From contig JAVTVX010000017.1 in NCBI GenBank assembly GCA_033439265.1, positions 8,392,001 through 8,456,000 of the forward strand: 64,000 nucleotides of DNA. Reading direction: 5' to 3'. The notes beneath the pieces were generated by a model that ran no database searches, had not been told where the DNA came from, and saw only the letters and a list, made by a program, of their open reading frames with translations. Below, piece by piece: positions 55,396 to 64,000 of this stretch. Each line of letters begins with the position of its first letter. Positions within the stretch are counted from its first letter, which is position 1. The DNA is from Dillenia suffruticosa. Lineage: Eukaryota; Streptophyta; Magnoliopsida; Dilleniales; Dilleniaceae. A program made the position numbers and the translations under genes.

Positions 55396-57384
55396 CAAGG
55401 ACAGACATTTGGGTGCATGAAAAACAAACACTTATCCTTGCATGCATCATACACAACGAATTAGTAAAAAAATACGGAGTAAATTCTAATAGTTCTAATC
55501 ACCAGAAACAGAGAAAAGTAGTGAGCTCAAAGATTATCTCATGAAGTCAATTTAATTTAAAGTCTTTACCTTGCGGAAGTCTCCTGTTGTGTGATGGGCA
55601 ACATCTTCTTCAAGAGATTTCTTAAATCGAGCATGATAGGCTTGCCTTGCCAAAAGCAACTCATGTGGTGACCTTGTACAGGCTATTTCCATCAGAACCA
55701 GATTGCTTGAGCTCCATCTCTTTGTTGCTTCATTTGCCAAATATGCATCACGTTCTGCGGGGTCAAGAGTCCAGAGGAGTACCGCTCTGTGAGGAAAAGA
55801 AATTTGGACATGCAACATGAGTTTTCTGAAATGCAAAATATACTCATTCCTCTTATTTCTAATCTTCAAATCAACAAGCAAGGAATCTTCAAGCATTGTA
55901 GTATTTTAGCAATTTTGCCTACTTTTGATGATCTGAAAGGATTTCCATCTACCTCTATAAAGTGACTCAAAAGGTTATGCAACCTATCAGTAAGATTGAC
56001 AAGGGTGGAAAAATAAAAGGGGCATCATTAACCTCAAAGTCATTTGAAAGTTCTTTGTTCAACGCTTTAAGGAGGTCCTCTCCATAAGTTTTGGCATAGG
56101 TTTGCCTAATCAAGTTGCGCTGTGCAGCATCTCAATGAGCCAGTAGGGATATGATCAGCGCCTCATTTATTCCCCATCTTGCAAAATAGTAAATTGAGAT
56201 GACATAAACATCAAACTTACAGGAAAATTTCATAAACAAAATCACAGAATAAAAAATAGAGAGAACTAATTGAACTGAACATAAACGAAAAGGATGAAAG
56301 CAAAATTGCATCTGTGACAACCTAGATTATCCTCCACCAAATCAAACAAGTCCCTTTTAGCATCTCTTTTCTCCATGAAAAATGTTTGATGTGATTATGC
56401 TCCTTATGGCTACAGTTGTTTATTTATTTATTTATTTATTTTGCTAAGTAAAGACAGATTGAGCTGCGCAATGAGAATGGCTCTCCCCCAACCCTATTAC
56501 CACCGAGACTTGCCCTTGACTTCTTGATACACCTGAAGTGCCTTTACCAGCAGAACTAACTGATACCTGTTCCTCTTGGCTCCCTTTAGTGCTTCTTGTT
56601 CCAATCATCAAACATCTCCATTTACCTTTCAGCATTTTGCTGTCACTTACCAAGTAACGGCTCTTTGGCTGCTATAACCATAAAAAAAAGCTCTAGGTTT
56701 CTAACAATTTGCGGACCTGAACTAGAATTAAAGGCTTCATCACCGGCAGCATGCTGCATTAATATAGATGCAAGAAACACTAAAAAGGCCAAATGAAGAG
56801 GACATATGGTTTAAATTTTCATGACTTGTGCATGGAGAAACCAATTGAGCGAGCAGTAAACAAGACATGCGAAGCCAAAACAATGATGAGAAAGCAAGGC
56901 ATATGAATCCTAAACTATGTTGGCACAAATTATTTAAGTCGGCCGTTTAAATTGTTGTACAAAATTATTAGCTCCTCAAATCAAGACAAGTCTACGGAGG
57001 AGGGATGAAAAATTACTGCTAGTAATGGAGATTAATCAAACATACTGTGGACACAATAATGTGAATTAAATTTATATGTTTAATTTTGATCATATAATTG
57101 ATTCAATCCTAAACAAATAGCTTAATTTACATGGAATATCTAAACAGAACAACTCGAACAACATGCATAATAGCCGAAGCGAAAGGATCGTAAATTAAGG
57201 AACAGAGCAAGAACAACATGCGAGCGAAATTAAAGGACATGATTAAAAGAAATTGACAAGATCAGAACAGAGAAACATCGATTAAATCGAAGCAATAGAT
57301 TGCAGAAGAATGAAACACCAATCACACCGGCAAGATCATAGCATCTAGTGGTTGTAAATTGAAGACAGCAAACCAAGATCATCG

Positions 57385-57389
<5 letters not shown>

Positions 57390-57415
<26 letters not shown>

Positions 57416-57416
57416 C
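57390..57416. repeat. (GA)n microsatellite at annexin intron 1 donor
   Basis: On the gene strand this is a (CT)n run starting a few bases after the exon 1 donor CAG|GTAATA. Confidence 0.85.
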
Positions 57417-57597
57417 ATATTACCTGAAAATGCTTTGTGTAGTTGATCGCAATCCTCTTCAAGGGAAGGAACTTGGCCGGGAACTGTGAGAGTGGACATT
57501 CTGATTGTGGTTGTGGAGACGCAAAAACGAGAGTGAAGATGACAGACGAGGTTAGTGGCGTAGCGTTGTACACTTAGAAAATGTCCTGTCCTGTCCC

Positions 57598-57612
57598 CAT
57601 ATATATTTATGT
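57598..57612 (-). promoter_or_regulatory. Possible TATA box of the annexin gene
   Basis: The minus strand reads CATAAATATATATGGGG about 100 bp upstream of the annexin ATG, a plausible position for a TATA box with a short 5' UTR. Confidence 0.4.
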
Positions 57613-57716
57613 GGGAGGACACACTAATCCTATTGCCTCCGACGTAGGATTTGATTTGATTTGATTTTTTTTATTTTTTTCCCCGAAGATCGATATCCGT
57701 CACGGATTCCAATGAT

Positions 57717-58318
57717 AGACTTAAGTTTAATAAAAAAACTCAACCTAAAAAATCGACCAGTTGGATCAAAAAGTTTATTAAACTTAAATACTATTTTATG
57801 ATTTTTTGGGATCCGATGTGGGATTCGTAACATTACCCTCCTTTTGAGAAGCCGAATGTCCACAGACGACTCTCACTCTGAAAGACTTTCACTCTGGCGG
57901 GTAGCTCTTTTCCTCTTTGGACGGCTCTCACTCCGATACCAGGTAACCCTTTTCTATTTTGGATGACTCTCACTCTGGTTCCCTTTTCCAGGTAGCCATT
58001 TTTCATGTTAGACCGAAATCTCTGATACTAATTTGTCATGGACTCAAGTAATGGACTCAATTCCAATAGGAGAACTCATGTCAAAAGATCGATTTATTGA
58101 GTGAAAGAGTCTATTAGACTTAAATAGTATTTTATGATTTCTTTAGAATCTGATGTGGGATTCGTAACATTACCCTCCCCTTGAGAAGCCAAACGTCTAC
58201 AGACGGCTCTCACTCTGGAGGGCTTTCACTCTGGCGGGTAACTATTTTCCTCTTTGGATGGCTCTTAATCTAATACCAGATAGCCCTTTTCTATTTTGGA
58301 TAACTCTCACTCTTGCAC
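57717..58318. repeat. Two-copy direct repeat, 337-bp period, upstream of annexin
   Basis: GATGTGGGATTCGTAACATT occurs at 57815 and 58152. Each is followed by ACCCTCC..TTGAGAAGCC, CAGACG.CTCTCACTCTG, GGCGGGTA and CTTTTCTATTTTGGAT. Each is preceded by an ACTTAAATA.TATTTTATGA block. The copies are about 80-85% alike by eye. They may be two LTR-like or transposon units. No coding sequence lies between them and the family is not identified. Confidence 0.75.
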
Positions 58319-58329
58319 CAAAGGAAAAT

Positions 58330-58949
58330 GACTACCCATTAGAGTGAAAGCAAATTTATTAAAAGAGACTGTGATTGTAGTGATTGTCATGATTATGCAA
58401 ATTTATTAAACCGGTGGAAGTGGTTATGCAAATTCATCACCACCAGAAGTGGGACAATAATGATAGAAAAAGATAAAATAAATTCTCAAACGATTCTGAT
58501 AATATTTTGAAAATAATAAAAGATAAAAAAGATGAATAACTCATTGATAGTATTGCGATAAATATGATAAGAATTATTTATTCTGCTTGAAGTTGGGAGA
58601 AATAGTGGTTGTTAATAAGTGGCAGTACGAAATTAATTAAAAGTTCCAACAAAGTACAAATATGTATCCCCGAAGAAAAACTGACCATTTGATAGGAGAT
58701 GGGAGTATCCAAAAAAATAAGTTTTTTGGAACTCATTAAAATATAATTGTTTTTTATTTTAAATATATTAAATTTTAAAATATTTGTCATATTTAAATAT
58801 TTTATTAATCTATTTATAATAAATACATTTTTGTCACAAAATAAATTTTTAGAATTCACTAGTATTATTATTGTCATGAGTTCTAAAAATATTTGTTTAT
58901 TTATTAAAAACATAGATACTCGCTTGTTTGATTCGCAATAAATGGTGAA
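58330..58949. other. AT-rich DNA, possibly gag end of the following copia wreck
   Basis: It has no clear conserved block. Its position just before the protease-like fragment makes it a candidate for decayed copia gag or leader. Confidence 0.35.
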
Positions 58950-61900
58950 AATATATGTTTGGTAAATAGTGTCACTACACATACTATATTAAAAGAAAAG
59001 AAATGTTTTACTCTTTTGAGAATGCAAGAGGGTAGTATTAATATATTATCTAACGGTACAAAATTGATTGAAGCCTCTGGAAGTGTTAACATACTCTTGC
59101 CCATGGGGACAAAATTTGAAATTGAAGAAACATTATACTCTCCCAATTCTTAAAGAAATTTATTAACTTTTAACCATATTTGTAAAAATGGATATCATAT
59201 TGAGAGAATAAGAGAAGAAAATATTAAATATTTTTACATTACGAGTATAATTTTAGGTAAGAAAAGAATATGAGAAAGATTACTGGTATATTCCTTTGAT
59301 TTGTATTACACATACATTAATACAAGAGAAGAATATGAATAGTAAACTAGAAGTTTACTAAATTTAATAATTTTATTGTTTAGTATAACCGGTTGGGGCA
59401 TTCTAGATCAATAATAATACGAAAAATTATAAATGATTCATGTAGACATTATTTGAAAAACCAGATTTTTTAGTCTAATAAATTTACTTGCGTTGGTCGC
59501 TTTCAAGACAAATTAATTATGAGACCATCACCGGTTAAAATAAATTATGAATCTTTTGAATTTTTAGAACGGATACATGGGGACGCTTGTGGGGCCTATA
59601 CACCCACCATGTGGACCATTCAAATATTTTATAGTTTTAATTAATGTATCAACTAGATAGTCACATGTATCATTATTATCAACTCGCAATTTGACGTTTA
59701 CAAAATTATTTGTTCAGGTAATTTGATTACAAACACATTTCCAAATTATCTGATCAAGAAAATTCTTCTTGATAATGCTAGTGAATTTATATATCAAAAT
59801 TTTGATAAATATTGTATGTTTATTGGGATAAGTGTAGAATATTTTGTAGTATATGTTCACACTCAAAATAGTTTAGCAGAATCATTTATTAAATGTATTC
59901 AATTGATTGCAAAACCATTACTTATAAGAGCAAAATTACCCATTTATGTTTGAGGAAATACTGTTTTACTCGCAACAACACTTATTCGTATCTAACCAAC
60001 AAATAGTAATGATTTCTCCTCATTACATTTGGTTCATGGTTAGAAACCGAATATTTCTTATTTAAGAATTTTTGGATGTACATTACATGTTCATATTGCT
60101 CCACCACAACGAAGATGGGACCTCAAATGAGATTAGAGATATACGTTGAGTATGAATTTCCATCAATTATTAAATATATTGAACATAACAGAAGATTTGT
60201 TTGCGACTCGTTTTATCAATTGTTATTTTGATGAGTTTATTTTTCTAATATTAGGGGAGAAAAGAATAAACTGTTGAAAATAAATCAATTGGAATGAATT
60301 ATCATTATTTAATTTTGATTCTCGAATAAAGCGATGTGAACTAAAAGTTCAAAAGATAATCTATTTACAAAGTTTAATAAATTAGTTGGCAGACATATTT
60401 ACTGATCACAAAATAGTGACTAAGTATATTCCAACTGTTAATACTCCAATTATAATTGATGTACCTAAAGGACAACCTAATATTGCTAATGAGTCTAAAA
60501 CGCGTGCAAAACGTGGTAGACTGATTGATTCCAAAGAAAAAAAATTCTCGAGATAGAAAAAGAGCAAAAAAATAGATGATATAAATGAGAATATTGCATG
60601 TTCCAAAGATATATTATCCATGAATAATGTTTCAGAAAAATATTAGGTTCCTGAAAATATTAATAATCATGAAATCTCAATAAATTATATTATGGCTGGA
60701 GAAATATAGAACCGAAATAATATCAATATTGATGACATTTTTGCATACCACATAACAATGAGTTTTGAGGATGAAAATGAGAATTTTAAACCAAGATATA
60801 TTGAGAAATGCAAACATAGACTTAATTGGCCAAAATGGAAAGATGCAATTAAGACAGAATTGAAATCTTTTGACAAAAAAATATTTTCGGACCAATAGTC
60901 CGTACACTTGTTGGTATAAAATCAGTGGGATACAAATACATTTTTGTACAAAAATGAAACGAGAAAGATAAAATTATGAGATATAAATACATTTAGTTGC
61001 ACAAGCATTTTGCAAAAATTTGGTATTGATTATGATGCAACATACTCTTCTGTAGTTGATGTGACTCCTTTTCGATTTCTAATTAGTTTGGCAATATAAG
61101 AGAGAGTTGATTTACGTTTAATGGATATCATTACAACTTATTTATATGGCCCACTAGATAATGACATTTATACGAATCTCCTAAAATAATTTAAATTGTC
61201 AGAAATAGGTAATTCTGGTTCTTGAGAATATTATTCAATCAATTTAAACAAATCTTTATATGCATTAAAACAATCTGATCGCATATGATATGAATATTTA
61301 TTAAAAGAGAGATATAAAAATGATTCCGTTTGCCCATACATTTTTATAAGAGATTTGAATGTGATTTTGCTATTATTGTCGTATATATTGATGATCTGAA
61401 TATTATTGAAACTTCTGAAGAGCTCTCAAAAGCAGTAGACTATTTGAATAGAGAATTTGAGATGAAAAATTTTGGAAAGATAAAATTTTGTATTGAGTTA
61501 CAGATAAAAAATTCAAATGACAGAATTCTTGTACATCAAGCAATTTAGAACAAGTGGTAAAACGATTTTATATGAACAAAGCATATCCATTGAGCATTCT
61601 GATGGTTGTGAAGTCATTTGATGTAAATAAAGACTTGTCCGATCTCGAGAAAATAATGAAGAGATTCTTGGATTGTATAACCGGAGCAATCATGTATTTT
61701 GCTAGTCACACACGACCTGATATATCATTTTTCGTCAACTTATTAGCCAGATATAATTTTTATCCAATTCAAATATATTGAAATGAGATTATATATGTAT
61801 TTCGTTACCTACAAAGTATAAAAAATATAGATTGTATTTTCCTAAACTATTTAAAACAGATTTGATTGGTTTTATAGTTGCGGGATAATTCTCATAATGG

Positions 61901-62400
61901 TCGATCACAAATTGGAGATGTGTTCATATATGGTGGCACCACCATTTTATGGTGTTTTATGAAACAAACAATATGCAGTTATATGCTTCAATCATGCTAA
62001 AATTTTGACAATTCATAAAATTAGTCGCGAATGCGTATAGTTAAAATCTGTGATTCAGCACATACAAGAAATTTGTAGTTTATCTTCAGAAAAAGATATA
62101 CCAATGGTTTTATATGAAGATAATACAGTATGCATCGCCCAACTCAAGAAAGGATATATAAAAAATGATAGAACAAAATACATTTTATCAAAATTCTTTT
62201 TCACCATGAATTTCAAAAAAATGGTGATATAGAGTTTCAACAAATATGATTAAATGACAATGTAACAAATTTATTTCTGAAATCATTGTCAACCACTACT
62301 TTTACAATATTGGTGAAAGAAATTAGAATATATCGGTTTAAAAATTTAAAGGGATATTCTCAACCGGGAGAGTAAATATATCATTAAACACTTTGAATAG
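58950..62400 (+). mobile_element. Heavily decayed Ty1/copia element
   Basis: Scattered plus-strand fragments keep copia order. A protease-like VTTHTILKEKKCF and SGSVNILLPMGTKFEI come first. Integrase pieces follow (GDACGAY-like region near 59580; HTQNSLAESFIKCIQLIAK near 59860). RT pieces are HRLNWPKWKDAIKTELKSF (60810), VDVTPFRFLISLA and LYGPLDNDIYTNL (61040-61180), VVYIDDLNIIETSEELSKAV (61380) and TRPDISFFVNLLARY (61710). RNase H-like MVLYEDNTVCIAQLKKGYI lies near 62105. Stops and frameshifts are dense and the base composition is very AT-rich. Both fit a long methylated, deaminated past. It cannot encode anything functional. Confidence 0.85.
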
Positions 62401-62498
62401 TGTACTTTTTTTTTTACTAGGATTTTTTTCTACTAGATTTTTTCTTAGCAAAATTTTAATAAGATCTATTTTCTATATAATGGGCATCTAATAGGAAG

Positions 62499-62816
62499 TA
62501 TTATAAATCTTAAAAAGTTTGGTTGGATGTCCAATATATAGAAGGTAAATATTTTGAAAAGATACACATTATGCGATTAGGAATATATTTTATATGTCTA
62601 TATCACAATATGAAAATATCATATATTTGAGTGAATACTTGATTTTAGAATTTTCTAATCATGTACATATTCCAATTTATATAACCACCTCATTTTGTAA
62701 TTTCATTCTACATATATAATACATAAAAGAGAATAAGAAATTTCTCTCTTTGTGTCTCTATTTTCTTTATTATTAGTATTCTGTTTAATTTAGAATAGAT
62801 ATAATATTTTCATACA
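62499..62816 (+). repeat. Candidate 3' LTR of the decayed copia element
   Basis: It begins TATTATAAATC after a purine-rich AATAGGAAG, contains GGTTGGATGTCC, and ends in a CT-rich stretch and ATTTTCATACA. A matching 5' LTR was not found, so the limits are a guess. Confidence 0.35.
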
Positions 62817-64000
62817 TTTTAATGGTGTTGAAGATGAATTTGTTAATTTCACTAATTTGGTTTATATATCTATCTTAATTTAACAAATTAAGCAATAATA
62901 TAATTATAAAATATATCTATTAGATTAACACCCTTTTCATATATAAAAAAAATTGATAATGAAAATTTTAGCTTATATATACTTTTAAATAATTCGACTT
63001 TCACTCGTTTTATGGGTGACTACTATCAAAATTCTTGCAAGTATCGGCCTCGGTTAATTTTAGTGAAAGTGTTCATTTAATTTGCATCTTAATTTTCATT
63101 TTAAAAATTTTCTTATTTTAATTTTGTAATTTAGTTGTAAACTTTTATTATTTTTAATGTGCCAATTATGTAATATGTTATGTGACTTAATGATTGAGTG
63201 TATGGTTCATTAGTAATATAATTATAGAACCAAATCGTAATTAAGTTTAAAATTTTAAAATTTCATAAAAAATTAAAGGATTTAGAATTAAATAAAAAAA
63301 AAAGATAAAGACTTAGATTTTATATGTAATTATCTCGAATAAATCAGATAAATAAGAGTGATACAATTTAGCCTCTCTGCGCTTTGAATAATGATCATCT
63401 TGTTGGCTTAAGATTATAAGTTAATTTTTAATTTTATTTTTAAATAAAAATTAAGAAAACAGGTTGATTTCTGAAAATTCGTTCTGTAATATATTCTTAA
63501 GTTAAAAAATTAAAAAATGTGCAAAAAATATTATTTTTCTATTTAGAGAAAAATGATAACATTGATATTGGGTTCAAAATAAATCTATTTCCTAAGTTAT
63601 TATTTACCTTGTGACATTAATTTTTCTTTCATTAAATTGTTTTCCACTACTTTCTAATTATACGAATGAATTACAATTGGATTCAAACTGTGTCAAACAA
63701 AATGGGATATATCAAAATTTTCCATTACCACCAAAATGAAATCTAATATAGATTAGGGAATCACGTGTTGAAAAAGTAAAAATTATTACTCAATAATTCT
63801 ACACTACACAGATTTTGTCTATACGTTACACTTTTTTATTTTTTTGGGGGAGGCCTGTTTTAAAAAATAAAATAAAAATTATAACTCATAATTATACACC
63901 GAATTTAGTTTATACATTTCATCAAACACCTGGAGTGCATTGAAATGCGTCATTTTCAAATTCTCTAACTTTGAAAATTGTTATAAATTTTAACAAATAA
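62817..64000. other. AT-rich intergenic DNA, nothing recognised
   Basis: No coding frame, repeat pair or RNA gene was seen up to the window end. Confidence 0.5.

Larger units (their letters stand above)
53967..57499 (-). pseudogene. Annexin D1-like gene with three disabling lesions
   Basis: Five minus-strand exons, 57424-57499, 56033-56178, 55570-55788, 54572-54784 and 53967-54263, give 951 bp (~316 codons), the length of plant annexins. The start MSTLTVPGQVPSLEEDCDQL and blocks such as [20 protein letters not shown] and [20 protein letters not shown] are typical. Annexins are cytosolic calcium-dependent phospholipid-binding proteins. Lesions: (1) the exon 2 acceptor reads GCAA|GATGGGG, AA where AG is needed, and the next AG shifts frame into an immediate stop; (2) TGA at 56132-56134 replaces a usual Arg codon after ISLLAH (codon 41); (3) exon 3 starts CAC|AGAGCG, so no AG acceptor keeps the frame from GAG|GT. 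Exons 3-5 are otherwise clean. It is probably a young pseudogene. Assembly error is unlikely to explain three sites. Confidence 0.88.

Noticed and set aside
57815..58318. Cassandra-type TRIM (5S rRNA-bearing LTR)
   Set aside because: The GTGGGATTCGTAACATT motif resembles such LTRs, but no 5S-like promoter block is present.
58578..60907. Several Ile/Phe-rich minus-strand frames
   Set aside because: They are antisense to the decayed copia element in very AT-rich DNA, where chance open frames with such composition are expected.

Overview
The window is nuclear DNA of a flowering plant, almost certainly a eudicot. Four spliced genes with GT..AG introns sit in very AT-rich intergenic DNA full of plant LTR retrotransposons, LINEs and tRNA-derived SINEs. 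No prokaryotic, organellar or CRISPR-type locus is visible. The species cannot be named from sequence alone.

Genes, left to right: a major facilitator superfamily transporter (22150-25883, +, 3 exons, 523 aa); a convergent plastid-type SAM-dependent methyltransferase (26635-30941, -, 8 exons, 373 aa); a DUF4057 protein with repeated ELSGxDIF motifs (37304-41870, +, 5 exons, 307 aa); and an annexin D1-like locus (53967-57499, -, 5 exons) that looks like a recent pseudogene. It has an in-frame stop, a lost splice acceptor and a frame-breaking acceptor at exon 3. All exon joins were rebuilt by hand from splice sites and reading phase. From memory of Arabidopsis, the set matches the neighbourhood At1g78130-At1g78140-At1g78150, with the annexin next to another DUF4057 gene (At1g35720/At1g35780), so the window probably keeps an ancestral order.

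Region by region. 1-8.1 kb: AT-rich intergenic DNA with a SINE and microsatellites. 8.1-17.0 kb: a retrotransposon nest. A short non-autonomous LTR element was split by a 6.5-kb Ty3/gypsy element with a perfect 5-bp target duplication, and a second short LTR element abuts it on the right. 17.6-18.6 kb: 3' end of an L1-like LINE. 22-31 kb: the two convergent genes. 31-37 kb: intergenic DNA with a SINE and a decayed tRNA-Lys(CTT). 37-42 kb: the DUF4057 gene, with an RTE-type LINE in intron 2. 42.4-43.5 kb: three SINEs, each with its own target duplication. 43.8-48.6 kb: a young, nearly intact Ty1/copia element. 49.2-54.0 kb: a gypsy element whose LTRs face each other, inserted directly after the annexin stop codon. 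54-57.5 kb: the annexin locus. 57.7-58.3 kb: a 337-bp-period direct repeat. 58.9-62.8 kb: an old, very AT-rich Ty1/copia wreck. The rest is AT-rich DNA with nothing recognisable.

The least ordinary object is the inverted-LTR gypsy element: a gag-protease interior between oppositely oriented LTRs, both with their U3 (TG) end outward, and CAAGC on each side.
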